Numbered from the stretch's first letter, positions 53,831-64,000 are shown. The stretch is 64,000 nt of DNA from Typhlomys cinereus (GCA_023101885.1 JALPQD010000027.1:5991021-6055020); one strand, 5' to 3'. Numbers and translations are program-made. The notes: generated by a model from the letters alone, not told the origin.

Positions 53831-54859
53831 GAAAGCAATGTCCCAGGAAGCTAACGAGGGGGTCTTTGCACCCTTAAGTACCTGTGCTGGTCCAGTTTCT
53901 TGGCATTGTCCGTATTAGCGCTGATAAAGCCCTTTGAAGCTTTCTTTTTCCTTTTTCTTTTAAGGTGATTTTCAAACCCTTGGCGAGGGTATGGGCTCCT
54001 GAACCCTTGCTTCGTGGCTCTCGTGGTTGAATCCATTTGCTTCTCGGCTCTCATTGTATTGGGTATTCAGTTTTTTTTCCCCCAGCCAATTTCCCTTCCT
54101 CTGGAGTGTTTGACACTTAGTTGAGTGCCTGTCAAAACGTTTTCCTTCTGTCTTCTGCATTGTGTGTCTTCACTAGAGTCGACTGCGTTTCTGGTGGGGT
54201 TTCCTTTGATCTGCCAAGCCACCAATGAACAGCCAGATCCTTCTCCCCCCCCAACCCCCTCACATTTCTCAAAGGAACAGCAGAGGGAACTAAATCAGTT
54301 TCAAAGAGTCTTCCTTCTAGATAGTTCTCAGTCCTGGGCGGCTTCCGGGCCTGGAGGTGGTGTACCTTCTCAGAGTGTTGCCATGGCAACGGGGAAGTGT
54401 AACTCAACCTTGCAGGAGAGGGAGGGGGCCAGACAGAAGAAGAGACTGTCAGGCCTCTGCGTGGCCCCTTGGAAGCATCTTATTCTTTATCACACTAGTG
54501 GGATGGGCTGGAAGGACACAGGGTGTGCCCATAAGGAGACAGCTTTGCTGAATGTGCCTGGGGCTGGTCTGTTTGCTCATCTTTTTTGTATGTTCTGGTG
54601 TTTCTTCCCTTCAGACTGCTGCTCTGTGCTCTGCACTAGACAGAGGGCTTGCTAGAGTGCATGGAAGCCCAATATGAAGATGCTGGGAGTGAAAGGAGCC
54701 TTACCTAACATGGTCTTAATTCTTCTTTCCATTTGGGAAATGAACTATAGCTTTGCAGGCAGACTCGCTGACTGGCCACCATGTTGGCACCAGCAATTCT
54801 TCCATTCCTTACTTGCCTCCGTTTCCTAGAAACTTAACATAGCTCTTATCATTTGAAAC
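53831..54859. other. Intron, no recognised repeat
   Basis: About 1 kb that looks unique. A 176-codon plus-strand open frame (54125-54655) has no homology I recognise. Confidence 0.4.
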
Positions 54860-54925
54860 TCACATATCCCCAAAAGTGGATAATTATTCCCATTTGTAGA
54901 TGAGAGGGGGAGGTTAGATAGTATC
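54860..54925 (-). repeat. MIR fragment, reverse
   Basis: ATAATTATTCCCATTTGTAG, ATGAGAGGGGGAGGTTAGAT: the reverse TTATCCCCATTTTACAGATG region of MIR. Confidence 0.5.
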
Positions 54926-55415
54926 TCGGTTTCTCTTTCTGCTGCTGTGATGAAATACTCTAACCAAAACAGTGTAAGGGAGAAAGGATTTATTCTGCCT
55001 TACAGTTCCAAAGTCCGTCGTGTTGGGGGAGGCAAGGTGGATGGCGTGCGATGCTATGGTGTATTGCATTTATCAAGAAGCGAGGATGAACGGGAAGTGG
55101 GGCTGGGCTGTGATTCCTTAAGGCTTGCGTCCAGTGAGGTACTTCCCAGAGAAAGGAATCTCAGAAAGATTCCACAATCTTCACAAGTAGCCACGCCTTG
55201 GCAGAGGAAGTGGGTCCTGGAGGTAGGCCTGAGGTGTATCACCCAGCCTCACTTCCTGTCTGCCCTTCCTGATTACAGATGCAGTGTGACCAGTTGCCTC
55301 ACACTCCAGCTGCCGCTTTCCCTGCTATGCTGGACAAAATTAACCCTTCCTTCTCAAAGATGCTCTTTTCAGGGATTTTATCACAGCCATGAGAAAAGTC
55401 ACGAATACATGCTGC
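54926..55415. repeat. URR1-like repeat with both arms (inverted ends)
   Basis: The left end (TCTCTTTCTGCTGCTGTGAT, GAAATACTCTAACCAAAACA) is the reverse complement of the kind of sequence at the right end (AGGGATTTTATCACAGCCAT, GAGAAAAGTCACGAATAC). The right half also has GACCAGTTGCCTCACACTCC. This suggests either one element with terminal inverted repeats or two head-to-head copies. From 55416 to 55866 nothing is recognised. Confidence 0.55.
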
Positions 55416-55866
55416 TTTTAAGGCATGGGTATCCCCCCCCACCTCGAATATCACTTAGTCAGCACTAGACAATCCCAATGCTCAGTACTGAAACAAGGCA
55501 CGTTGCAAATGTACTGTGTGAATGAATTCAGGTGCTACTGGTGAGATCTTCAGTGAAGGCTAGTACTGAAGCATCAACATGCTGTATTATTAGAAAAACA
55601 GGCATTTGCCTCCATCAGACACTCCCCTTACAGTGCTTGGTCAGCAAAGAAAATAGACCCCAAACAGACCCGCACCTCCACTTTGTCTGTAGAAGCTGGT
55701 CATAAGGGGTCACCTTACCCAGAAACAACCTTGTATTACTGATGCGTACTTCTAAATTGGAAACACACTGACAGTTTCAATGGAAACACTATATCTTCCT
55801 GTCTCATATATTGCTGCAACCAAATACCAGACCCAAGCAATTTTAGGGGAGTAAACATCTAGTCGG

Positions 55867-56035
55867 GGCCTGCAAGATGGCTCAGTGAGTAAGGACATCT
55901 GCATAAATCTGGTGATCTGAGTTTGAACCCCAGAGACCACTAAAAGTTCCAAATGGATCTCCACATATGCACCATGACATGGTGTGGGCTCCCTCTTCCC
56001 CCTTTCTCTCTTTCAAATAAATAATATAGGGTAGG
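55867..56035 (+). repeat. tRNA-derived SINE, forward
   Basis: GGCCTGCAAGATGGCTCAGT, GATCTGAGTTTGAACCCCAG, CTCCACATATGCACCATGAC, TTTCTCTCTTTCAAATAAAT. Confidence 0.7.
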
Positions 56036-56091
56036 TTATATATTCACATATAACATATACTTTGTATATATCACGTACGCATGAAAGAGTT

Positions 56092-56480
56092 GTAGCAGTT
56101 ACTATTCATGTTGCTGATAAATTCATGACAAAACAACTTAAGGGAACAAGAGGTTTTATTTTCTTTTATGATAGTCTGGGTATAGCTCTTAGTCCAGCTT
56201 GGCAGGAGAGGCCACACTAACCTAGAGGCTGAGAGAACTGGCCATCCGTATCACAGGACTTCTGCAAGAGGGACAGTCCTACTTGCCAGATGAGCATGTA
56301 TGGGCAACCATACCAATGGATGCCAAGTTCCTCAACCAGCCCCCTCCATTGTACTCACCTGTCCAGGAACCTGTCCGGACCCACCACGTGCTGGGTCTTC
56401 CTTATCAATTAGACAATCTCCTGTCGGCTTGCTTGGGGCTTCACTACTCAAAACTGTGCTGAGAGCTCAGAGCCTTTATT
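56092..56480 (-). repeat. URR1-like rodent repeat, reverse
   Basis: ATTCATGTTGCTGATAAATT, CATGACAAAACAACTTAAGG, TTAGTCCAGCTTGGCAGGAG, AACTGGCCATCCGTATCACA and TTGCCAAGTTGATACCTG. Confidence 0.55.
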
Positions 56481-56514
56481 GCCAAGTTGATACCTGTATC
56501 TTACGATGATAGGG

Positions 56515-56810
56515 TTTAATTGGCTCACACTTCCCAGTGACCATCCATCATGACAGGGCAGTTATAGTAGCAGGAGCCTGAGGGTACTGGTCATAATACA
56601 TCTGCAGTGCACGTACAGGTCAAGAAGCAGTGCTTGCTCTCTCCATCTTTATACAGTCCCAGGGACAGGTCCTGCTCCCAGTGGGCTGGGTCTTCCCACA
56701 CCAATTATACAATAAAGACAATCCCACATAGGCACGCTCAGGGACCAGCCTTCATCTAGATATTCCATCTCAGCAGTGTCTGGAAGCCTCACAATAAATT
56801 CTCACCATCA
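56515..56810 (-). repeat. URR1-like rodent repeat, reverse, second copy
   Basis: GGCTCACACTTCCCAGTGAC, CATCATGACAGGGCAGTTAT, TAGCAGGAGCCTGAGGGTAC, CCAGTGGGCTGGGTCTTCCC and TCTAGATATTCCATCTCAGC. Confidence 0.55.
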
Positions 56811-56939
56811 CACCTTCCTTTCCATAATTCCGCTCCCAAGGAAAAAAAAACTAGTTTATAGTTTTGAGTCATGTTATAAATACACCTGTAGCTGTGCACA
56901 CTTTGGGAGGAGGAGATGGTATGGCTAAGAATATTGCCT

Positions 56940-57030
56940 CTGATAAAAGACAACCTACTTTGAATCCTGGCTATGTGACCCGAGGTGTATTGTTTAACCC
57001 TTCTGGGCCTTCGTTTTCTCATCTTAAAAT
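56940..57030 (+). repeat. MIR fragment, forward
   Basis: TTTGAATCCTGGCTATGTGA, TTGTTTAACCCTTCTGGGCC, TTCGTTTTCTCATCTTAAAA follow MIR order. Confidence 0.65.
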
Positions 57031-57410
57031 AGTAAGCTGGAGACATGGCCCTTGAAAGCAGGGGGACCTGAGTAAGCTCCCTCCCCAGAACTCAAATGAA
57101 GGTCTGGGTGTGGTGTAACATGTTTGTAATTCTGGCAGTGGGAAGGCTGAGGGAGGGATCCTTGCTCCTGTGCTAGGCAGCCTCCCCTGTTCCAAAATTA
57201 AAACCAAACCAAGTGGACAGCTCCCTAAAGTTCATTGGCCAGTCAGGCTGGCCTGCCGCGTGAGTTTCCAGGTCAGTAAGAGACTCTTTCAAAAAACAAG
57301 GCGCACGGCAGCCGAGGTTGTCCTCTGTCCTGCACATACACGCTCACATGTGTACATGTGGACGCGCAGACACAAAAATACCTGGTTCAATGCCTCAGAT
57401 GGCTGTGAGA
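57031..57410 (+). repeat. Composite SINE, forward
   Basis: AAGCTGGAGACATGGCCCTT head, GTCTGGGTGTGGTGTAACAT (B1-like), CAGTCAGGCTGGCCTGCCGC, TAAGAGACTCTTTCAAAAAA and TTGTCCTCTGTCCTGCACAT. From 57411 to 57825 nothing is recognised. Confidence 0.5.
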
Positions 57411-57825
57411 ATCACATCAGTAGATACAAATCAATTCCTTAGACCAGTGTCGAGTATGTAGCCAGTGCTGGTGTTCTTATGACTGTAAATATTTCGTTCT
57501 GTGTAATTAGCATGGCAGATTAGAGTCATGTGAGCAGATTGGAGAGCAGATAATGCCATTTCTCCATCATGTTGGGCAAACAGCTGGTCCTGCTGAAGTG
57601 AGTTCCATTGGCCAGGGCATGCCACAAGAGAAACTGTCCACTACTGATGAATGAGCAGGTGGGGTTCAGCTGAAATGTTTAGCCTTGTGCGTCATGGATC
57701 ATAGAGCTGCGTGAGCTGCAGCTGAGGATGTGCACCAAGCTGGCTGCAGACAGACTTCCTCTAGTCTTTGTATGTTGAGAGCCATTCGCTCACTCTCTTG
57801 CCAAGACCTCTCTTTACCATTCTCT

Positions 57826-58165
57826 GTGTATGTGCATGTGCATGTATCTTTGTGTACATTTGTGTGTGTGCTTGCATGTGTATGCACATGTTGGAGGCCA
57901 GAGGTCAACTTCCAGAGTCTTCCTCAATTGCACTTTACTTTGTTTTTTAGTGATAAGGTATCTCATTCTTACCTGGAGCTGATTGCTTAAGCTAAACTGA
58001 CCAGCCAGTGAACCCAGGGGTCCATGTGTCCCCATTTTCCTTGTGCTGGGATTAGGAGCACACATCACTCATACCTGATTTTACTTGGGTCCTGGGTTCA
58101 AATTTAGATCTTCATTCTTATGTGGCAATCGCTTGACTACTGACTGAGCCATCTCTCTACTTTCT
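57826..58165 (-). repeat. B3-like tRNA SINE, reverse, followed by GA repeat
   Basis: GTGTATGCACATGTTGGAGG, CCAGAGGTCAACTTCCAGAG, GTGATAAGGTATCTCATTCT, GTTCAAATTTAGATCTTCAT and ACTGAGCCATCTCTCTACT. A GAGA/GACA-rich stretch follows at 58180-58240. Confidence 0.65.
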
Positions 58166-58240
58166 CCTTTCAACAACTGAAGAGAGAGAGAGAGAGACAG
58201 AGGACAGAGAGACAGAGAGACAGAGAGACAGAGAGAGAAT

Positions 58241-58740
58241 CTCTGGCACAGTCTTCCTTCTCTTATTCAGACTGGGTAGGATCCAGAGCATTGGCCAGCT
58301 TGTGTCTTCTGTACTTGGCATGTTGTGGCTGTGTGCTTGAGGAGTGATATTTGCTTGCCAGTCGTCTAGACCGTTGGATGAAAATGGACCTAAATGAACA
58401 GAGTTAGTAGGCGGGAGTACTGCCAGTGGGTACACCACGAGAGCCCCAGTTCCCACATCCTGGGCTGTCAGGGAGCAGGAATGTCACTTTGCGTGCGTCA
58501 TATGTCTTTGTGCGCGAGAGGGCCCGGCGATGCGGCAGGGTATAAATAGCGAGCTTCCACTTTTATTTTTAGTGGGAATGACTTCTTTCTTTTGTGAGAC
58601 AGAATTTCTTATTTAATAAGTTATGGGATGTAATGACTGCCTTGCAGAAGACAGACTATCTCTAGCTCATCGGAAACCCACTGCAGAGACACACATATAA
58701 GGGGATAAATTAAGCTCGCCAATGAAGCATAACCTTTAGC
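58241..58740. other. Intron, no recognised feature
   Basis: Includes a CpG-containing patch near 58487-58530 and a TATAAATAGC-like sequence at 58540-58549, without other promoter signs. Confidence 0.35.
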
Positions 58741-58935
58741 TTGTCTTCCTACTCTCCCTTTACCCTTCCCCTCTTCCTCTCTTTCTTCCTTTCTTCCTCC
58801 TTTTCTCCCTCCCTCTCTTTTCTCATCTTCCCTTCCTTCCTGTCTCCCTCCTTCTTACTTTCTCTCCCTTCCTCCGTGCTTCCTTTCCTCCCTTCTCTCT
58901 TCCTCTCTTTCCCCCTCCCTCTTCTTCCCTACTTT
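58741..58935. repeat. Polypyrimidine (CT-rich) tract, ~195 bp
   Basis: About 195 bases almost wholly C and T, in TTCC/TCCC/CTCT blocks with a few A or G interruptions. Homopurine-homopyrimidine tracts of this length can adopt triplex (H-DNA) structures. Confidence 0.9.
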
Positions 58936-60149
58936 TCTGGCTTACAAGCCAGAATGACACAGATCAAAAGTGAAAGGCAGACACCCTGTGTTCTCTGTTC
59001 CCAGAAGATGTGGGGTGAGACCTTGAACACTATTCATACCTGTCACCGCTGGCACCAATACAAACCACAACTCTCGTTTCAGAGCGAGAAAGAGATGGTT
59101 GGTTCCAGAACCAAATATGAGCGGCCATGACCTGGGAACACAGTTACCTCAAATATCCATGTCCCCTGTGGTAACAGTTTCAAATCAAGGCACCTTTCGA
59201 ATACACTGGAGTGGGAACATCTGGGAGGCAGGTTACAGCAAAGCGGGAAGAGCTCTGCTCTAGGCCTCAGACACTGTCAGAAGACATTCTTACATCTTTA
59301 GTGGATGCTAGGGAGTCTGTTAGCACATTCCGGAAGGATTGCCCAAATGCCTTGAGGATGTCGGGTCAGACAGGTAGGTAATAAATCAATATTTAAGGAA
59401 CCAGAAATGGTCCAAGAAATTTGTCACTGGGCCAGCAACAGTCACTGAAAGTTTGAATCAGCTGATCAGTCTTGCAGAATGTTTAACCTGCAACTTGAGT
59501 TCATACTTTTTTTTTCCCTTCTTGCCTTTTTATTTAAGTTAGTTTCCCTCAGCCTTTAAATTTTCTACCTAACTGAACTCCAAGCCTTCATAGCACAATA
59601 CTCCTCACCCAACTGGCACATGGAGTTCTTCCTTCCCCTTGCAGAACTCTCCAGAAAAGTGCCTGTGGCCAAGCCACTTTTACAGAGGTTAACAGTCTTA
59701 CTGAGTTAAATCTACCTGTAAAAGAATCCGAGAGAGTGGTCTTCAATATTTTATGAATCAAGCTTTTAGACCTTGGGGAAAAGTGATTAACTCTGCTGGC
59801 CCTGGTGGACCTTCCAGCCATGCTGACGATGAAGAAGCCACCGGAAGAATGGGTCCTTCCCATTCAGTGCTGCCTGCTCTCTGCTGGCGCTGGCTGCGGG
59901 GACACCTTGGTTCCTTGGGTGCATCGATGGCTTCCCATCACAGCATCCCCGGGGGATCCATTTCCACAGAGAACTGCAGCCCCCTGATGTGGGAGCTTCT
60001 CAGATTGTTGCCACAGCCCACCCTGCCTTGCTCCTGGAAGCTGTTAGTGGCAGACAGAAAGAGGACTTCTGCCTGAGCTGTTTCATCCATTTCCCCATCA
60101 GTTGTCAGATTCTGGCTTACAAACAGGGGTCCTAATATAATCCTATGTG
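58936..60149. other. Low-repeat intronic stretch
   Basis: About 1.2 kb with no recognised repeat. Overlapping open frames at 59588-60076 have no recognised homology. Confidence 0.4.
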
Positions 60150-60477
60150 TATGTGAGTGGGTACACTCGTGTGTGGGGGTGCACAGCACGTGTGTGTAGA
60201 GGCCAGAGGGCGACCTCAGGTGGCAATTCTCGGGTGCCTGACCCCTTCTTTGTTCTTTTGAGAAAGAGTTTTTAAATTGACCTGCAGCTAGCCAAGTAGT
60301 CTAGACTGGCTGGCCAGCAAACCTGGGATATCTGCCTGTGTCTGCCTCCCCAGCACTGGGATTATGAGCGTGTACCACCATGTTCTTCCCTTTTTAATGG
60401 GGGTTCTGGGGATTTGAACTCAGGTCTTCCTGCCTCCAAAGCAAGCACTTTCCCAACTGAGCTGTTGCTCCAGCCCT
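60150..60477 (-). repeat. B3-like tRNA SINE, reverse, well preserved
   Basis: GTGTAGAGGCCAGAGGGCGA, GAGAAAGAGTTTTTAAATTG, AGTCTAGACTGGCTGGCCAG, CCCCAGCACTGGGATTATGA, GGGGATTTGAACTCAGGTCT and CAACTGAGCTGTTGCTCCAG. 60478-60784 holds nothing recognised. Confidence 0.8.
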
Positions 60478-60784
60478 ATCTAATATGGTCCTTCAGTGAG
60501 TAAATTAGAATCTGCCCCAGGGAATGTGGAGCTTGGGAGAGTTTGTGTTTCTGAAGGGCTGTTGCCTCTTCTCTATTTCGTCTCTGTTCTCTCAGCTCTG
60601 GTTCTAAGCCACCCCCACCTCCAATGCTGAGGTCCTGCTGATTTGGGTGGGTTTCTCCTTCCTGGGAGTTTACAGTGGCCCAATTTGTACTGGCATCATC
60701 TTCTCTACCTGCCATCTCCTGGTCTCAGCATCCTCAGTGGGCCAAAGTCATCTTGGGCAAAGGACAGGTGATTCAAGTGACAAC

Positions 60785-60925
60785 CCCTGCCCCAGCGAGG
60801 CAGGCCTGGAACCCTAGAACTGTGGAAAGCTAAGGCAGAAAGATTGCCTGGAGACCAGTTAGGTTACTTGCAAAGACACTGTCTCAAAATAAAAAAGACA
60901 AAAACAAAAAACAAAACAAAACACC
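60785..60925 (+). repeat. B1 SINE, forward, diverged
   Basis: GGCAGGCCTGGAACCCTAGA, AGCTAAGGCAGAAAGATTGC, AAAGACACTGTCTCAAAATA and a long A-rich end. Confidence 0.6.
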
Positions 60926-60954
60926 AACAAAATTGAAACCAGAAACCAGGAACT

Positions 60955-61209
60955 AGGACAGGGAGATGACTCAGTTGGTAAGTGCTTGCAAAAGACTCTA
61001 GTTAAGTCTTCAAACCTCCCTCCCCTCTTTTAAATAAACCCAGATATGGTGGCGTGCACTTGTAAATCCCAGTGGTAAGTTCTTGGAGCTCCCTGGTGAC
61101 CAGCATAGCTTACTTATGAATTCCAGGCTCCCGAGAGACCCTGACTGAAAAAACAAGGTGGATGGTGCCTGAGGAATGACAACTGAGGTCGATCTCGGAT
61201 CTGGGTCCT

Positions 61210-61260
<51 letters not shown>
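60955..61260 (+). repeat. Composite SINE, forward, ending in (CA)23
   Basis: GACAGGGAGATGACTCAGTT head, CAGATATGGTGGCGTGCACT (B1-like), CCGAGAGACCCTGACTG, TGCCTGAGGAATGACAACTG, then (AC)n at 61212-61257. Confidence 0.6.
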
Positions 61261-61280
61261 AAAAAAAAACCGGTGATAAC

Positions 61281-61650
61281 TACAGATGTCGACCTGACAG
61301 TTGCAGGGCTGAGCGTCGGGCACAGCTGTAAGAAGTGACAATTATGCTAAACCCTTGAACAAACCTGCAATCTTTAATTGATGGGAAAGACCTAGCCCAT
61401 GGTGAGTGGGTTTATCCTTCAGGGGTTGGGGACTGTAAGATGGAGGAAGCTGGTTCAGCAAGCATCATTTGCTAGACTTGGAAAGACACATTATCTGGTA
61501 AGTGAAGGTTGGTTCTCTCTCAGCAATGCATATGGTGTGGCTAGTTGCCTTGGCTCCTGATGTCAGTATGAGCTCTCCTGCCAGGCTTTATTAAGACCTT
61601 TATCTGGACAATCTTAAGCCAAAATAAAATCCCTGCTTGTCTCATTTTCT
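61281..61650 (+). repeat. URR1-like rodent repeat, forward
   Basis: GATGTCGACCTGACAGTTGC head, CTAGCCCATGGTGAGTGGGT, GTGGCTAGTTGCCTTGGCTC, TTAAGCCAAAATAAAATCCC tail. Confidence 0.65.
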
Positions 61651-61689
61651 CACTTCTGAGGATGTACGTGATGTGAACATCTGTGCTTA

Positions 61690-62109
61690 TAGACACATGT
61701 CTCTGTAGAGCTTGCTCCATTTACCTAAATGACTGTCTTGCGAATGCATGCTCATGGACGGTGGAGGTTGCAAGACATCAGGCTGGGTTTGCCTCTGAGC
61801 TAACCAGTAGATAGCAACATGTGTCGGTGGTGGCATTTGACCAGTGGTTGGAACGCCAGTGTCAGGCTGAAGGACTCTTCCATTTGCATTGGAAGAGTAC
61901 TGAGATGTGGACCTGACTGGAGGTACATTTATCTGGAAGCATTGGCCGAGAAGAAATTGGACCAGAGGAGTGTGATTAGGAACAGTGACATAGCCCGGGT
62001 GCCCAGTGATGGGAGTCAGGTTGAACTGGGGCACCGTGGGTGGAAGGTGAGGGTTGAGTGAAAGGTGTGGAGGAGGATAGGCAAGTAAAACTACAGATGA
62101 GACAAGCAC
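61690..62109 (-). pseudogene. Pseudogene-like fragment of a proline/glutamine-rich protein
   Basis: The minus strand is open for 140 codons outside any repeat. The translation reads like real disordered-protein sequence, with VPQFNLTPITGHPGYVTVPN, PPVRSTSQYSSNANGRV, VPTTGQMPPPTHVAI and QPDVLQPPPSMSMHSQDSHL. Composition is rich in Pro, Gln, Thr and Ser. I do not recall the parent with confidence; the proline-rich tails of large RNA-associated proteins (HELZ- or Roquin-like) are candidates only. It sits antisense to TMEM163, between a URR1-like repeat and a SINE. There is no start context, no poly(A) trace and no TSD. AG-GTAAAT at the codons after SHL could mark an old exon end, but a retrocopy fragment is likelier. 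Confidence 0.45.
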
Positions 62110-62154
62110 AAGCTGGTCTGGTCACTGGTCTCCTGATAGCACGAGCCACCATAC

Positions 62155-62235
62155 CTGGCCTTTTATGTGGGTTCTAGGCGATCGGACGCAAGTCATCAGA
62201 CTTGCTTCTTTACCAACTGAGCTGTCTCCCCAGCC
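62155..62235 (-). repeat. B3-like tRNA SINE 5' end, reverse
   Basis: CTTTTATGTGGGTTCTAGGC and TACCAACTGAGCTGTCTCCC with CAGCC at the end. From 62236 to 62815 the sequence is unique-looking. Confidence 0.7.
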
Positions 62236-62815
62236 CTCTGGCTCACTTTCCTTTTGGTGTTGCCAGAGAATGCCTTCTTAATTTGATTAACAGAAAAAGG
62301 AACAGCTTTCCTGGCCTGTGGCCTGGGTTGATTCTCTAGAAGCTTCTCAGAGCACTATGAGGAACAGGTATTTTGGAAACATACCAGCTTTCTTTGTATC
62401 CACACAATGAATTCTGCTGCTTCGAGAAAAGGCAATGTCAAGGCCAGAAGTTAGGCAAACGCTGGTTTGTGGAGATGCCATGAGTCTGCCTGGAGTCTGG
62501 CCAGTGTTAACAGGACATTCACTTCCCTGCACATGTAGCTTTTCACAGAGAGATGTCACTGACAGGGTTATTTGTGATACTGCACAACAGGGGAGGTTGC
62601 TTTCCTCCTGAAAGTAAATTAAATACACGTGTCTGAGGTAATGGTTTGAAGCACATGGCTTCTTGTGATTCATCTGAATGCCTCTTCTTCAGAACATTGG
62701 TTTGTGTGTTGGATGGTGGCTTTGGTTACATGTACATGGGGTTTTCAACCCAGCATTCCACATGTGGTGATATTCTAGTCCAAAGTCAAGAGTAGACCCC
62801 CTCTAAGATTCCCCC

Positions 62816-62990
62816 CATACTGTGGTTTGCATGTGTATATGTGCATGTTTCCATATGTGCAGGTGAACATGTGTGTGCAAGTGCATGTGTAGCATGTGGC
62901 AGCTAGAAGACAACCTTGGATGCAATTTCTCAGGATTCATTCACTTTTTTTTGAGACAGGATCTTTCACTGGCATGGAATTCTTCAGGGG
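62816..62990 (-). repeat. B3-like tRNA SINE, reverse, truncated
   Basis: GTGTATATGTGCATGTTTCC, TAGCATGTGGCAGCTAGAAG, TTTTTTTGAGACAGGATCTT, then cut by the next repeat. Confidence 0.6.
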
Positions 62991-63004
62991 AATTGAGCTA
63001 GTTA

Positions 63005-63370
63005 GATGTATAGGTGTCAACTTGACATTGAAGGCTGAGCTCTGGGTACATCTAGGAAGAATCAGTAGTTACCATAAGCCCTGAGCAAGCCTGTAGATTG
63101 TCTGACTGATGTTCCAGCCCATGGTGGGTGAGATCATTCCCTGGGTAGGTGGGTAAGAGAGAGACGGTTCAGTGCTTTAGTACTGTTCTGCACACTTTGG
63201 TAGACTGGCAAGTGAGGTTTGCCTCTCTCTCAGCAATCCATGTAGATATAGTATGACTGGTTCCCTGGCTCTTGATGTTGGTGTGAGTTCTCCTGCCAAG
63301 ACAGATTATGAAGCTATGACAAGGAATGATAGGAATAAGACCCCTTGTTCTCTCTAAGGTGTTTGATCAT
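63005..63370 (+). repeat. URR1-like rodent repeat, forward
   Basis: GTATAGGTGTCAACTTGACA head, CCAGCCCATGGTGGGTGAGA, AGACTGGCAAGTGAGGTTTG, GACTGGTTCCCTGGCTCTTG and AATAAGACCCCTTGTTC tail. Confidence 0.7.
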
Positions 63371-63555
63371 GAGCTGATCAGCAACATGCAGCAAACTGCA
63401 TCAGGGGCTGTACTGATTGACAGCAAGCCCTAGGGTTCTCCTGTCTCCACCTTCCTAGGGCTGAGATTGCATTCCTGGTAGACTAAATTTCAGCTTTATG
63501 AGGTATGGATTGTGACCCCTTATAGAGCCATACGTACAGGCCTCTATCATTTCTA

Positions 63556-63645
63556 CAAAGAGTTTTTTTTTTTTTAAATGTGGGATCTGGGATCCAAATT
63601 CAGATCCCTTTGCCTGCAAGACAAAGGCTTTAACCCATCTCTTTT
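63556..63645 (-). repeat. B2-like SINE 5' part, reverse
   Basis: TGTGGGATCTGGGATCCAAA, TTCAGATCCCTTTGCCTGCA, AGACAAAGGCTTTAACCCAT. Confidence 0.6.
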
Positions 63646-63825
63646 GTCCCTGGGTTTGACTCTTGATCCTGGAAGCCCACATAGCGTAAGGAGAGAACTT
63701 ATGCAAACTTATGAAAAGAACAACTGATAAAAGTTGTCTTCTGACCTCTACTCATGCACCATGGCTTATATTCAGTGTCCTTCTCTTCCATATCTCTCAA
63801 ACAAATAAATAAAATATCAAAAAAA
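63646..63825 (+). repeat. tRNA-derived SINE, forward
   Basis: GGGTTTGACTCTTGATCCTG, GGAAGCCCACATAGCG, TGTCTTCTGACCTCTACTCA and AAACAAATAAATAAAATATC. Confidence 0.65.
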
Positions 63826-63829
63826 TGGA

Positions 63830-63996
63830 CGAGTGAGAGATCAGTGAGTCAGGTGACCTGAATTCAGTCTTGGAAGGCCACATGGTAGAAAGACAGAACG
63901 GACTTGTGAAAGTCGTCCTCTAGCCTCCATAGGTGTGTGGTGGCATGCATGTATCTCTTCCTCTCTTGTTCAAATAAATGAATAAGTAAAATGTTA
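63830..63996 (+). repeat. tRNA-derived SINE, forward, at the window end
   Basis: GAGTGAGAGATCAGTGAGTC, AGGTGACCTGAATTCAGTCT, GAAAGTCGTCCTCTAGCCTC and TTGTTCAAATAAATGAATAA. Confidence 0.65.
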
Positions 63997-64000
63997 AGTA

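Larger units (their letters stand above)
8342..64000 (+). other. TMEM163: TMEM163 intron 2 (5' part, runs off the window)
   Basis: Starts with a strong donor GTGAGTATG. I looked for the next coding segments expected from the human protein (VSVMRYSASAFGFAFDAILD, SSAIVLWRYSNAAA, then REYIACVILGV) and found none in any frame. Intron 2 therefore appears to exceed 55.6 kb. Human TMEM163 is also a long gene with few exons. Confidence 0.75.

Noticed and set aside
54125..54655. 176-codon plus-strand frame in unique sequence
   Set aside because: No family recognised, and no splice or start context. Probably a chance frame in GC-balanced intron.
58540..58549. TATAAATAGC as a promoter TATA box
   Set aside because: No initiator, CpG island, exon or donor follows. 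A lone TATA-like string is expected by chance in 64 kb.

Overview
The window is vertebrate nuclear DNA from a rodent. Nearly all of it is repeat-rich intron, and there is one confident coding exon. Rodent-restricted repeats are dense: B1 (7SL-derived) SINEs, ID and B4-like (ID+B1) composites, B2-like tRNA-derived SINEs, and a rodent interspersed repeat with a GTCAACTTGACA-type head. (GT)n/(CA)n microsatellites are long and frequent. B2-like plus B1 plus ID points to the mouse-like rodents (Muroidea/Dipodoidea). The youngest B2-like subfamily is not one I recognise from mouse or rat, so I do not name a species.

The anchor is exon 2 of TMEM163 (SV31/ZnT11, a zinc transporter of synaptic vesicles and endolysosomes) at 8222-8341 on the + strand. 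It has clean splice sites and encodes the end of the cytosolic N-terminus and most of the first membrane helix. Bases 1-8221 are therefore intron 1. The CpG-rich first ~640 bases suggest that the promoter and exon 1 lie just upstream of base 1. From 8342 to the end (at least 55.6 kb) is intron 2; I found no sign of exon 3 or any later exon.

The introns are layered. The oldest material is MIR, L2-like and L1M-like fragments. On top lie older B2-like, B3/B4-like and URR1-like copies. The youngest layer is five copies of a B2-like SINE subfamily, each bounded by a target-site duplication (TSD), plus two 3' ends of one L1 family with a G-rich 3'UTR. Nested events can be read directly: an L1 split a B4-like SINE (32043-32985), two young SINEs landed in tandem at one target (3281-3910), and a 28-bp minisatellite apparently grew from inside a B1 (10267-10404). 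A proline-rich, pseudogene-like reading frame lies on the minus strand at 61690-62109, and a probable solo LTR at about 44692-45057.

No bacterial-type feature (operon, CRISPR, IS, ribosome binding site) is present. The other long open frames are by-products of SINEs and GT repeats. The novelty is in repeat biology: an active-looking lineage-specific SINE, microsatellites seeded at a fixed place inside SINEs, and inverted SINE and L1 pairs inside one transcription unit.
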